Source: Sphingobium subterraneum
GTDB taxonomy: Bacteria; Pseudomonadota; Alphaproteobacteria; Sphingomonadales; Sphingomonadaceae
DNA: 64,000 nt
Assembly: GCF_014199435.1 (NCBI RefSeq)
Contig: NZ_JACIJP010000001.1
Location: 868,001 to 932,000, forward strand
Reading direction: 5' to 3'
Shown here piece after piece: positions 10,427-18,424 of this stretch. A program made the position numbers and the translations under genes. How positions within the stretch are numbered: the first letter of the stretch is position 1; each line of letters begins with the position of its first letter. Under the pieces are notes generated by a model, which was not told the DNA's origin, did no database searches, and saw only the letters and a program-made list of their open reading frames with translations.

Positions 10427-12630
10427 CAGAACGCCTGCCCGAGGGACACATAGACAGCGATGCGGCCGTCGCCCTTTTGCCGGTTGAGTGGCGTCCCCAC
10501 ATCGATGCGGATCGGCCCGAAATTGCTGTAATAGCGCAAGCCGATGCCCGCCCCGTAACGCATGTCGGACAGGCTCGGCAGCGGGTCGGTGGAAATATTG
10601 CCCGCATCGATGAACGGCACCAGTCCGAACACGCCCAGCCGCACACGCGCCTCCAGCGAGAACTCCGCGAGGCTCTTGCCCCCACGCGGGTCGTTGTTCG
10701 CATCGCGCGGGCCAATCGACTGATAGGCATAGCCGCGCACCGAGGCGCCACCGCCCGCGTAAAAGCGCCGCGACGGCGCGATCCGTTCGGCGTCCGACCC
10801 CAATATTGTCCCCAGCCGCACGCGCCCTGCAACGACGACCTTGTCCGCCACCGGCATATAGCCACTCGCATCGACCTGCGCGCGAACATAGCCGAACGCG
10901 CCGCCCTGCAACGACAGCTCGGGGCTCAACTTGCCGCCCAGACGGAAACCCTCGGTCGGATCGAGCAGATCGTTACTGCCGTCATAAGTCAGTCCTGTAG
11001 GAAGCGCGGCAATGAAATAGGTCCGTTCCGTCCGGCTCGTTTGTCGGCCGACAACGTTACGTTCTTTCGACCCCAGCAATTCGGTGCCAACGCTCCAGGT
11101 CCACTTCTTCTGGAACAGGATGTTGGTCTGCCGCTCCAACCCCGCCGTCAGGGAAATGGTGCGCGCCGAATAGGCATCCAGCCTCTGGTGCCGCGCCGTG
11201 AACGCAGCCGTCAGAACCCGATCGCGCGCCTTGAAATTGTTGCGGCGATAGGCAACGCCCGCCAGCTGTTCCTTGGTACCGATGAGGCCACGCAGGGTGA
11301 TGGCTCCTTCCGGCGGGAAGAAGTTGCGGTGTTGCCAGCTTACTTCGGCACGATAGCCTTCGCCTGTGCCATAGCCGATTTCTCCGGCGATCGTGCGCAT
11401 CGGGGCACGCGTCATGTTGATGACGATATCGACATGCTCGTTGTCGCCCGCATCGCGCGGTGTCAGCGTGACCGACGATACCAGCCCGGTTGCGACGATC
11501 GCGGCGCGCAGATCCTCAACGCTCGATGCCGCATAGCTGTCACCGGTGTTAAACCGGGCGATGTCCTGCGCGTGGCGGGCAGAGAAGATCCGCTTTGGCC
11601 CCGGCTCCACGATGATCGCCCCGAACGTCCGGAACGCGCCGGGACTGACGACGATGTCGAGATCGCCCTTCTGGGTTTCGTGGTCGATTTGCACGACCGG
11701 CTCGTCCACCTTCGAAAAGGGGAAGCCGGTCTCGCTCAGCGCCAGGGCGAGCTCGCGCTGCGCGTCGAGGATCCGGTCGGCGTCGATCGGATCTCCGACA
11801 TTCACCGGAAAGGCCGTGCGCAGAACCGGCGCGCGGATGCCCGCCGCGTCCAGCCCGTTCACATTGACGTGCGAGAGCGTATAGAGCCCGCCTGGAACGG
11901 CATCGAACGTCACGCGCAACCGTCCCTTGCTGCCGTCATCGGGCGGCATCACGGCGGGGCGGATTCGCGCATCATAATAACCTTTTGCCCGCAACAGCCG
12001 GTCGAGCACTTCGGCGTCCTGCTTCATCCGGCGGTTGATTTGCGCCAGATTGGCGGCCTTGCCGCGAAACTCGTTCAGCACCGACAGGTCGGCAAACCGT
12101 GTCCGGAACTGATCATCAGCAATGTCGTCGACGCCGTTGATAATGACTTCGTAACGGCGGGCGGACCCGTCGTCGGCATATTCGGTTACGCGCTCTTCAG
12201 ACTGGGAGGGATCGACGAGAATGACGCCATCTGGCGCCGGGGGTGTCGGTCCCGGCGCGGCGTTGCCGCCCGCGACAGCTTCGGCGCCGGACGCTTCGGC
12301 CCCCACCGACTGGGCATCCTCCAGAACGGGCGCGGGCGACGCAAAGAGATTTGTATCAACGCCTCCGTCCGCGTCAGGCCACGCAATGCCGATATCGGGC
12401 ATCGGGTCCATCGCGGTTTCAGGCACAGGCTCCTGCGCCACCGGGACAGGATCGGACGTTGCGACGCCGCTCCCGCCCGCTGTTGTGCCGACATCAGGGG
12501 GCAACTGTGCCGGTTGCTGTGCGCAGACCACCGCACTCCCGCTCATCAGCGCTGCGGCCATGCAACGGATGAAAAAGCCCCTAACCCTGGCCGGACCTAT
12601 CGATCGTCCGTTGACCGGCGATAATATCAT
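10426..12630 (-). CDS. tamA: Outer-membrane assembly factor TamA (BamA/Omp85 family)
   Basis: Omp85 beta-barrel partner of TamB. A signal peptide is visible (basic RVRGFFIR, then MAAALMSGSAVV, ending CAQQ). A long Pro/Ala/Gly linker follows, then POTRA-type repeats (for example GLYTLSHVNVNGLDAAGI), then the Bac_surface_Ag barrel with RFYAGGGASVRGYAYQSIGPRD and a final strand DGRIAVYVSLGQAF ending in Phe, as outer-membrane proteins do. The ATG at 12630 was chosen over a TTG 15 bases upstream; no good ribosome site is visible and an internal ATG at 12561 cannot be excluded. About 734 residues, longer than typical TamA because of the low-complexity linker. Confidence 0.9.
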   Translation of the reverse strand: MILSPVNGRSIGPARVRGFFIRCMAAALMSGSAVVCAQQPAQLPPDVGTTAGGSGVATSDPVPVAQEPVPETAMDPMPDIGIAWPDADGGVDTNLFASPAPVLEDAQSVGAEASGAEAVAGGNAAPGPTPPAPDGVILVDPSQSEERVTEYADDGSARRYEVIINGVDDIADDQFRTRFADLSVLNEFRGKAANLAQINRRMKQDAEVLDRLLRAKGYYDARIRPAVMPPDDGSKGRLRVTFDAVPGGLYTLSHVNVNGLDAAGIRAPVLRTAFPVNVGDPIDADRILDAQRELALALSETGFPFSKVDEPVVQIDHETQKGDLDIVVSPGAFRTFGAIIVEPGPKRIFSARHAQDIARFNTGDSYAASSVEDLRAAIVATGLVSSVTLTPRDAGDNEHVDIVINMTRAPMRTIAGEIGYGTGEGYRAEVSWQHRNFFPPEGAITLRGLIGTKEQLAGVAYRRNNFKARDRVLTAAFTARHQRLDAYSARTISLTAGLERQTNILFQKKWTWSVGTELLGSKERNVVGRQTSRTERTYFIAALPTGLTYDGSNDLLDPTEGFRLGGKLSPELSLQGGAFGYVRAQVDASGYMPVADKVVVAGRVRLGTILGSDAERIAPSRRFYAGGGASVRGYAYQSIGPRDANNDPRGGKSLAEFSLEARVRLGVFGLVPFIDAGNISTDPLPSLSDMRYGAGIGLRYYSNFGPIRIDVGTPLNRQKGDGRIAVYVSLGQAF

Positions 12631-12722
12631 TGGGGAAAACGGCAAGGCTTCGTCACGCTCCGGTTAACCCATGGCAAGGAAGGCTGTTCCACGGTAGAGG
12701 GCTAAAGGGAGTGGCGCGAGTC

Positions 12723-13202
12723 TCAAAATGCCTGGTGAAGGCGATCCAGCAATCCGCGCGCCGCTCCAGCGGGCGCGTTATCGTCGTCCTGGCCTGACCC
12801 CGAACCGCTGGTCTGGAGGCGAAGCACCCGCGCGTACAGGTCCTGGCTGCCCGTAACGAGCGCGCGCGCATGGGCGGGCAAGTCGGCCAACACAGCCGGA
12901 TCGGTCGCCGCCGCCTCCCCCAACCGGTATTTGGGATCCGCCAGCGCTTCCCGGGTGATTTCGCCGCGTTGCCAGGCCCGCTGTGTCAGCAGCCAGGCGA
13001 TGATGTGCATCAGCCGTGTCGTGACCTTCAGCGACTCGCATGTGAAGGACAGGCGCGCCATGACATCCCCACCCTGCTGCAGGGTATCGCTCTTCCGATC
13101 GAAGTAGGCGCGCGCTTCATCCGCCATGACCATCGCTTCGACATACAGGCTGTCGACCAGCCGGTGATGCAGGGTAACGGGAAGGGACTCGGCGGAATGC
13201 AT
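12723..13202 (-). CDS. DUF1465 / RcdA-like protein
   Basis: Helical protein of 159 residues from the ATG at 13202 (GTG at 13262 is an alternative). The core LHHRLVDSLYVEAMVMADEARAYF and FTCESLKVTTRLMHIIAWLL, split here by about 25 residues, fits the alphaproteobacterial DUF1465 family. To my knowledge this family includes Caulobacter RcdA, a ClpXP adaptor helper for CtrA degradation. A role in cell-cycle proteolysis is therefore plausible but inferred. The C-terminal tail is Gly/Ser/Asp-rich and probably disordered, which also fits RcdA. It lies next to two small YdcH-like genes. Confidence 0.75.
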   Translation of the reverse strand: MHSAESLPVTLHHRLVDSLYVEAMVMADEARAYFDRKSDTLQQGGDVMARLSFTCESLKVTTRLMHIIAWLLTQRAWQRGEITREALADPKYRLGEAAATDPAVLADLPAHARALVTGSQDLYARVLRLQTSGSGSGQDDDNAPAGAARGLLDRLHQAF

Positions 13203-13305
13203 ATGTCCCGATTGCCATAATGGCGCGGCGTTGTCAGCCCGAGTCGGTTGTGCATTAAGCACGTATATCTGACCTGTCCCAAATCGGGCCGAAGTCCAGC
13301 CTGAA

Positions 13306-13503
13306 TCAAGCGATTATGTCAGGGATCAGGGAATCTTCGAGCATCGCCATCTCGTCACGGAGCAACAGCTTCCGCTTCTTCAGCCGTGCAAGCTGCAACT
13401 GGTCCAGCGGCCTGCTCTCCGCAAAGGCCGAAATAGCGCTGTCCAGGTCGCGATGTTCCTGTCGCAGAAGTTCCAGACGGCGCATCACATCTTCGGGGTT
13501 CAT
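13306..13503 (-). CDS. YdcH/DUF465 family small protein (first copy)
   Basis: 65 residues forming a predicted helical hairpin: an EHRDLDSAISAFAESRP turn, then LKKRKLLLRDEMAMLED. The LKKRKLxLxDE core is the DUF465 signature. Function is unknown in this family. It lies upstream of the RcdA-like gene on the same strand, 103 bp away from the chosen start. A paralogue is divergently encoded at 13747-13905. Confidence 0.85.
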   Translation of the reverse strand: MNPEDVMRRLELLRQEHRDLDSAISAFAESRPLDQLQLARLKKRKLLLRDEMAMLEDSLIPDIIA

Positions 13504-13600
13504 GGCATGTCTCTAACCGAGCGGGCTTTCCGGGTCCACCACTGTTCCAATGTGTCATCACGCCGGTAAAAAGTGCGTAAAAAAATGGGACATTGCAACA

Positions 13601-13620
13601 CTCTGTTTACCGCAACAGAG
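13601..13620. repeat. Inverted repeat between the two ydcH-like genes
   Basis: CTCTGTT-TACCGC-AACAGAG, perfect 7-bp arms, in the divergent intergenic region. It could be an operator or an RNA hairpin; no T tract follows. Confidence 0.5.
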
Positions 13621-13746
13621 CATCATCTTTCACGGATCGCCGCAGCCTGCCCATCAGCCGCCGCAGATCCCGAAATGAGGGCGAGACAAGCCACGCGAAT
13701 CATGTTTTACTCCTTCGTCCCGACACACCCAACACCGGAGAATGTC

Positions 13747-13905
13747 ATGGAAAACAGCCACATTTCTGCCCTGCGTGCGAAACATGATGCGTTGAAGGCC
13801 ACCATCAGATCGGAACTGAGTCGGCCCCTGCCTGACATGAACCTTCTCGCACTGCTCAAGAAGCAGAAATTACGGCTGAAAGAGGAAATGCACGGCCTTG
13901 TCTAA
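13747..13905 (+). CDS. YdcH/DUF465 family small protein (second copy)
   Basis: 52 residues from the ATG at 13747, preceded by a GGAG ribosome site at 13736. It reads HISALRAKHDALKATI, then LLALLKKQKLRLKEEMHGL, the same helical hairpin and LKKQKLxLKEE core as its neighbour. The open frame extends upstream to 13573, but that part is unlike the family and lacks support. The gene is followed immediately by a perfect 14-bp palindrome. Confidence 0.85.
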   Translation: MENSHISALRAKHDALKATIRSELSRPLPDMNLLALLKKQKLRLKEEMHGLV

Positions 13906-13919
13906 TCACCGTACGGTGA
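13906..13919. repeat. Perfect 14-bp palindrome after the second ydcH-like gene
   Basis: TCACCGTACGGTGA starts directly after the TAA stop. There is no T run, so it is not a classical terminator. Role unknown. Confidence 0.5.
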
Positions 13920-13957
13920 GAGCCCGAACCGGGACGTGACGAGGATAATGATCCGCG

Positions 13958-14320
13958 TCAGTTCCGGTAGGGCGACCGCAAATATTGTTTCGTAATCGGC
14001 TTTTCGGCCACGCCAACTGTCTTGCGGGCAAGTTGCGGATTGATCTTTTCATCAAATGCCACGCCGATCCTCGCACCGTCGCAGCGTCTAACGGTCCCGG
14101 TCACTTGACCGATACCGCGCAAGTTCAGCGAGACCGGTGCGCCGATGGGCAGTTTTGATCGACATTCCATCATCAGGCCTGTCGCGGACAGGTTGCGCAC
14201 GCGCGCAGGGCCATGGTCGCGCCCGTCCGACGAGTGCAGCGTCGTCATTAGCAACAAGCTGTCCCGCGGTGCCTTTCTGGAACTCAGCGGGTTGCCTTTA
14301 TCATCGTATAAATCAGCCAT
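13958..14320 (-). CDS. PilZ domain protein
   Basis: Single-domain protein of 120 residues (ATG at 14320; an ATG at 14332 adds four). The c-di-GMP binding motif of PilZ is present in outline: the arginine motif RKAPR near residue 15 and NLSATG about 25 residues later, followed by beta-barrel strands SVSLNLRGIG-like and ARIGVAFDE. Such proteins bind c-di-GMP and affect motility or polysaccharide output; the target here is unknown. It is transcribed on the same strand as dksA and follows it. Confidence 0.85.
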   Translation of the reverse strand: MADLYDDKGNPLSSRKAPRDSLLLMTTLHSSDGRDHGPARVRNLSATGLMMECRSKLPIGAPVSLNLRGIGQVTGTVRRCDGARIGVAFDEKINPQLARKTVGVAEKPITKQYLRSPYRN

Positions 14321-14441
14321 GGCGCGACCCATAATTCGGTTGTTGTGGGAGACCGATTAGTCCGATTTGGTAGATATTCAGTTAAAAATCATTTCCGGCA
14401 AAATTGTTATTTTTCAACTTATTATGCCTACACGTGACATA

Positions 14442-14897
14442 TCAGTCGTCGCGTGAGATTTTTTCCTGCCGCTCGTGGCGCTCCTGCGCTTCCAGCGTCA
14501 TCGTCGCGATCGGCCGGGCGTCGAGACGGCCCAGTGAAATCGGCTCGCCCGTCACTTCGCAATAGCCATATTCGCCTTCGTCGATGCGGCGCAGCGCGGC
14601 GTCGATCTTCGCGATCAGCTTGCGCTGCCGATCCCGGGTACGCAGCTCGATCGACCAGTCGGTCTCGCTCGACGCACGATCGTTCATATCCGGCTCGCGT
14701 AACGGCTCGGCCTGCAACACCGCCAGCGTGCCTTCCGCTTCAGCCAGAATTTCCTTTTTCCAGTCGACCAAGCGCCGACGGAAATATTCCAGTTGCATGG
14801 GGTTCATGAATTCTTCGTCGGCCGAGGGCCGGTACCCTTCCGGCAAATTCGCGATACCGACATTTCGATCGGCATTTTCGCCTGACATATTCGCCAT
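14442..14897 (-). CDS. dksA: RNA polymerase-binding transcription factor DksA
   Basis: Coiled-coil protein that enters the RNA polymerase secondary channel and, with (p)ppGpp, adjusts stable-RNA and amino-acid promoters. The start at 14897 gives 151 residues and follows GGAGAGCGGA. Visible: the long helical hairpin (FRRRLVDWKKEILAEAEG) and the C-terminal globule GEYGYCEVTGEPISLGRLDARP. Only one of the four zinc-finger cysteines of E. coli DksA is kept (CEVT and MTLEA replace CxxC pairs), a known zinc-poor form in alphaproteobacteria. Confidence 0.93.
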   Translation of the reverse strand: MANMSGENADRNVGIANLPEGYRPSADEEFMNPMQLEYFRRRLVDWKKEILAEAEGTLAVLQAEPLREPDMNDRASSETDWSIELRTRDRQRKLIAKIDAALRRIDEGEYGYCEVTGEPISLGRLDARPIATMTLEAQERHERQEKISRDD

Positions 14898-14955
14898 TCC
14901 GCTCTCCAATCGAGGGCTGTACCGGTGCGGCCGGCCAACCGCAAAACTGAAAGCG

Positions 14956-14984
14956 CCTATAGCCACGGCCGGGATCGCACACAA
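14956..14984 (-). promoter_or_regulatory. Possible sigma-70 promoter of dksA
   Basis: On the minus strand TTGTGT (14984-14979), 17-base spacer, TATAGG (14961-14956), about 59 bases before the dksA ATG. The match is moderate and found by eye. Confidence 0.4.
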
Positions 14985-15267
14985 GCGCCGTCGCGGTTCA
15001 TCCGACGTGAAAATGACGCGGCCTTTTTCTGTCGGTATCGGGGCTCGGCATCACCGGGCATAGCATTGCGCGTAAACCAAGCTGACGCGGCCTGTTTCAG
15101 AGCGGGACATTAACCATGCCCGGCAATAATTTTTTGAAGAATTTCCCGCTCGGGGACATCGGATCAGGGTTAATTACATTGCGGTTAAGAGTTTATTTTG
15201 CGTTTTTGGCGATAGCAAATTGCCGGTCTTTTCGTGCCGGCGCTCACAACTGCGAAGAGTGAAGCAT
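14985..15267. other. Divergent dksA / repeat-protein intergenic region
   Basis: With the dksA leader this is a 370-bp gap. The right half (about 15120-15220) is AT-rich, with TTAATTACATT and TTAAGAGTTTATTTTG, and probably holds the promoter of the repeat protein. No RNA gene or further reading frame was recognised. Confidence 0.5.
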
Positions 15268-16257
15268 ATGTCGGTTCGGATGGCTGTGGCGAAATTATGC
15301 GCTTGCGCGTGCGGTGGGGCAGTCGTGGGAGGTGGTGCCGTTCATATGGCGTCCCAGCCGCGCGCGGCCGTCGTCAAGAACGTGAAGAAGGGCTCGGTCG
15401 CTGCCGCTCCCCGGCACGCAAAGACCGTTCACAAGGTCAAGCGCCGCGTCGTGACGACCACGACAAGCTGCGCACCGACCAAGATCACCACCTATACCCA
15501 GCCCGCACCCATTCCGATGCCGATGCCGCAAATGGCGGAGATGTCGGGCGGCGGCGGTGGCGGCATGCCGGTTGTCATTGGCGGCGGTGGCGGCGGCTTT
15601 GTGGGCGGCGGCGGATTCTTCGGTGGCTTCTTCGGCGGCAGCGGCGGATCGGGCGGCGGCAGCATTGTCGTGTCCTCTACGTCCAGCGGCGGCTCCACGT
15701 CCACCAGCGGCGGATCGAGCAGCACGTCTTCGGGCGGCTCGGGCGGGTCGTCCTCGTCCACATCGACGGGCGGCGTCTCGACATCGACCGGCGGTGTCAG
15801 CTCGACCAGCTCCACGGGCGGCGTTTCGTCCACGTCTTCAACAGGCGGATCATCGACCAGCTCGACCAGCGGCGGCGTATCGACGTCCACGGGTGGCGTA
15901 TCGACGTCGACCGGAGGTGTCAGCACATCGACCGGCGGTGTCTCCACCTCCACCGGCGGAGTCAGCACCTCATCCGGCAACGTCTCCACCTCCTCGGGCA
16001 ATGTCTCGACGTCGTCCGGCAACGTCAGCTCGTCGAGCTTCGGCGGATCGACCAGCACTTCGTCGTCAACCAGTTCTTCGACATCCTCCTCGACCTCGTC
16101 GAGCACCAGTTCCTCGACCAGCTCATCCACATCGAGCGGTGGCAGCAGCGGCGGTACGGACGTTCCCGCTCCCCCGATGGTACTGCTGTTCGGCGCGGCG
16201 GCCGCGGCGCTCGTCGCCCGTCACCGCTTCGCGAAGAAGGCACAGGCCGAGGCCTAA
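15268..16257 (+). CDS. Ser/Thr/Gly-repeat surface protein with PEP-CTERM-like tail
   Basis: Not assigned to a named family. From the ATG at 15268 (ribosome site GAAGAGTGAAG) it has 329 residues. Order: a signal-like hydrophobic start (VAKLCACACGGAVVGGGAV), a basic 50-residue stretch rich in Lys/Arg, a Pro/Met segment, long Gly runs, then about 170 residues of Ser/Thr/Gly with heptads GGVSTST and GNVSTSS. It ends VPAPPMVLLFGAAAAALVARH plus a basic RFAKK: a VPxP motif, hydrophobic span and basic end as in PEP-CTERM exosortase substrates. I infer an exported, possibly glycosylated cell-surface or matrix protein. No exosortase gene lies in the window. Confidence 0.75.
   Translation: MSVRMAVAKLCACACGGAVVGGGAVHMASQPRAAVVKNVKKGSVAAAPRHAKTVHKVKRRVVTTTTSCAPTKITTYTQPAPIPMPMPQMAEMSGGGGGGMPVVIGGGGGGFVGGGGFFGGFFGGSGGSGGGSIVVSSTSSGGSTSTSGGSSSTSSGGSGGSSSSTSTGGVSTSTGGVSSTSSTGGVSSTSSTGGSSTSSTSGGVSTSTGGVSTSTGGVSTSTGGVSTSTGGVSTSSGNVSTSSGNVSTSSGNVSSSSFGGSTSTSSSTSSSTSSSTSSSTSSSTSSSTSSGGSSGGTDVPAPPMVLLFGAAAAALVARHRFAKKAQAEA
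15871..16038 (+). repeat. Eight tandem 21-bp coding repeats (GGVSTST / GNVSTSS)
   Basis: Eight in-frame units at 15871, 15892, 15913, 15934, 15955, 15976, 15997 and 16018, each encoding seven residues. Glycine-glycine-valine units change to glycine-asparagine-valine from the sixth. Serine is written with tcg, tcc, tca and agc in different units, so the protein repeat is better conserved than the DNA. Confidence 0.9.
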
Positions 16258-16276
16258 TTCCATAGCAGGATGCGCA

Positions 16277-16310
16277 GGGCGCGGGTCTTGCGATCCGCGC
16301 CCTTTTGCTT
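16277..16310 (+). terminator. Rho-independent terminator after the repeat-protein gene
   Basis: Perfect 8-bp stem GGGCGCGG (16277-16284) and CCGCGCCC (16295-16302) with a 10-base loop and TTTTGCTT. It separates the gene from serS. Confidence 0.88.
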
Positions 16311-16346
16311 GCGCGGAAAAGGCGGGCGCTGCATAGGCGAAACGCT

Positions 16347-17630
16347 ATGCACGACATCAAAGCCATCCGGGAAAACCCCGCCGCCTTCGACGCCGCCCTT
16401 GCCCGCCGGGGGCTGGAGCCGCAGAGCCCGTACATCCTTGCGTTCGACGAACAGCGCCGCGCCGCGATGACTGCGGTGCAAGCCGGACAGGCGCGCCGCA
16501 AGGAACTGTCGGCCGCCTTCGGGCAGGCCAAAGCCAAGGGGCTGGACCCGGCGGCCGAGGTTGTTGCCGAGCTCGAAGCGCTCAAGGCCCAACTCCCCCA
16601 GGGTGAAGCCGACGAGCAGCAGGCCGGGCAGGCGCTCGACGCCCTCCTCGCCGCCATCCCCAATCTCCCTGCCGACGATGTGCCAGAAGGCCCGGATGAA
16701 AGCGCCAATGTTGAAGTTTCGCGTTGGGGAACACCCGCAACGTTCGCTTTCGCACCACAGGATCATGCCGATTTCGGCCCCGTCCTGGGTATGGATTTCG
16801 AGGCGGCGGCCGCGATGTCCGGCGCGCGCTTTACCGCCCTGCGCGGGGGCATGGCCCGCCTCCACCGCGCGCTGGCCCAGTTCATGCTCGACACGCAGAC
16901 GAGCCAGAACGGCTATGAGGAAGTAAACCCGCCGCTCCTCGTGCGCGATGCCACCCTCTACGGCACGGGGCAGCTCCCCAAATTTGCCGAGGACTTGTTC
17001 CACACGACAGATGGCCGCTGGCTCATCCCCACCGCCGAGGTGTCCCTCACCAACCTCGTGCGCGAACAGATCCTGGCCGAGACCGACATCCTGCAGCCCC
17101 TGCGCTTCACCGCGCTCACCCCCTGCTTCCGCTCCGAGGCCGGGTCGGCGGGGCGCGACACGCGCGGGTTCATCCGGCAGCACCAGTTCGAAAAGGTCGA
17201 GCTGGTCGCGATCTGCCGTCCGGAGGATTCCGAGGCCGAGCACCAGAACATGGTCCGCGCGGCGCAGGGCATATTGGAAGCATTGGGCCTGCCCTATCGT
17301 ACGATGCTGCTGTGCACGGGCGACATGGGCTTTGGTGCGCGCAAAACCTATGACCTCGAAGTCTGGCTGCCCAGCCAGAACACCTATCGCGAGATCAGCT
17401 CCATTTCCAACTGCGGGGATTTTCAGGCGCGGCGGATGAACACCCGTTATCGCCCCATCGCCAAGGGCGGCGGCAACCAGTTCGTCCATACGCTGAACGG
17501 CTCCGGCCTCGCAGTCGGCCGCACGCTGGTCGCTGTGCTGGAAAATTACCAGCAGGCGGACGGAAGCGTCATCATCCCCGAAATTCTGCACCGCTACACC
17601 GGCGGCCTCACCCGGTTGGACCCCAAATAA
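16347..17630 (+). CDS. serS: Serine--tRNA ligase
   Basis: Class II aminoacyl-tRNA synthetase charging tRNA-Ser (and tRNA-Sec where present). The start [11 protein letters not shown] at 16347 matches the family N-terminus; 427 residues is the normal length. The N-terminal antiparallel coiled coil (about 25-105) grips the tRNA long arm. Class II motif 2 is [17 protein letters not shown] and motif 3 is in [16 protein letters not shown]. The stop overlaps the surE start (TAATG), suggesting translational coupling. Confidence 0.97.
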   Translation: MHDIKAIRENPAAFDAALARRGLEPQSPYILAFDEQRRAAMTAVQAGQARRKELSAAFGQAKAKGLDPAAEVVAELEALKAQLPQGEADEQQAGQALDALLAAIPNLPADDVPEGPDESANVEVSRWGTPATFAFAPQDHADFGPVLGMDFEAAAAMSGARFTALRGGMARLHRALAQFMLDTQTSQNGYEEVNPPLLVRDATLYGTGQLPKFAEDLFHTTDGRWLIPTAEVSLTNLVREQILAETDILQPLRFTALTPCFRSEAGSAGRDTRGFIRQHQFEKVELVAICRPEDSEAEHQNMVRAAQGILEALGLPYRTMLLCTGDMGFGARKTYDLEVWLPSQNTYREISSISNCGDFQARRMNTRYRPIAKGGGNQFVHTLNGSGLAVGRTLVAVLENYQQADGSVIIPEILHRYTGGLTRLDPK

Positions 17631-18391
17631 TGCGCATCCTGCTGACCAACGACGATGGCGTCCACGCACCCGGCCTCAAGGTACTGGAGGCGATCGCCCG
17701 CACCCTGTCCGACGACATCTGGATCGTCGCGCCATCGGAGGAACAATCGGGCGCGGGCCACAGCCTCACCCTTACCCGCCCCTTGCGCATCCGCAAACAT
17801 GGCGAAAAGCATTACAGCGTGACCGGCACGCCGACCGACGCGGTGATGATGGCGGTCGGCCATCTAATGAAGGACTGCAAGCCCGATCTCGTCCTCTCCG
17901 GCGTCAATCGTGGCGCCAATCTGGCCGAGGACGTTACCTACTCCGGCACGGTATCCGCCGCCATGGAAGGGGCGATCTCGGGCATCCGCTCGATCGCATT
18001 GAGCCAGGTCTATTCGAAGGAAGGCATGGGCGACACCGTGCCCTTCGCCTGCGCCGAGGCCTGGGGCGAGAAGGTGCTGCGCCCGCTCATCGCCCAGCCC
18101 GCCAACGCGCGGATGCTGATCAACGTCAATTTCCCGGCGATCGACCCCGCCGCCGTCAAGGGCATTCGCGTGGTGCGACAGGGCTTTCATGACGTCGACC
18201 GCACCCAGATCATCGAGAGCACCGACCCGCGCGGCTACCGCTATTACTGGTTCGGTCTCGGCTCCAGCGGTGCCGCTCCCGAGGGAACCGATCTGGAGGC
18301 GATCCGCGACGGATATATCACCGTCACGCCTTTGCATTACGACCTGACGCATGATGCGTCGCTCGCCGGTCTGGCGGACGCCTTCGTTTAG
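17630..18391 (+). CDS. surE: 5'/3'-nucleotidase SurE
   Basis: Metal-dependent phosphatase for nucleoside monophosphates and short polyphosphate, linked to stationary-phase survival. The N-terminus [15 protein letters not shown] has the metal ligands Asp8 and Asp9. The conserved APSEEQSGAGHS and SGVNRGANLAEDVTYSGTV segments supply further ligands. 253 residues, typical. It sits in the conserved serS-surE-nlpD order; the pcm gene often found here is absent. Confidence 0.96.
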   Translation: MRILLTNDDGVHAPGLKVLEAIARTLSDDIWIVAPSEEQSGAGHSLTLTRPLRIRKHGEKHYSVTGTPTDAVMMAVGHLMKDCKPDLVLSGVNRGANLAEDVTYSGTVSAAMEGAISGIRSIALSQVYSKEGMGDTVPFACAEAWGEKVLRPLIAQPANARMLINVNFPAIDPAAVKGIRVVRQGFHDVDRTQIIESTDPRGYRYYWFGLGSSGAAPEGTDLEAIRDGYITVTPLHYDLTHDASLAGLADAFV

Positions 18392-18424
18392 CGCTACGCA
18401 TCGCGGCAGGGGGAAGCGAAAAGG

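Noticed and set aside
7640..10453. 937-codon open frame on the plus strand opposite tamB
   Set aside because: Arg/Gln/Pro-rich shadow of tamB, with no recognisable fold or start signal.
10477..12624. 715-codon open frame antisense to tamA
   Set aside because: Composition and position are explained by tamA codon bias.
14442..14897. TraR-type plasmid or phage DksA homologue
   Set aside because: Length, long coiled coil and neighbours fit chromosomal DksA; no mobile genes are nearby.
15871..16038. CRISPR-like array
   Set aside because: The 21-bp periodicity is contiguous and in frame with no unique spacers, so it is a protein repeat.
15492..16130. 212-codon acidic proline/valine-rich frame opposite the repeat protein
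   Set aside because: It is the reverse complement of the Ser/Thr/Gly repeats; no ribosome site, and the plus frame has signal, tail and terminator.
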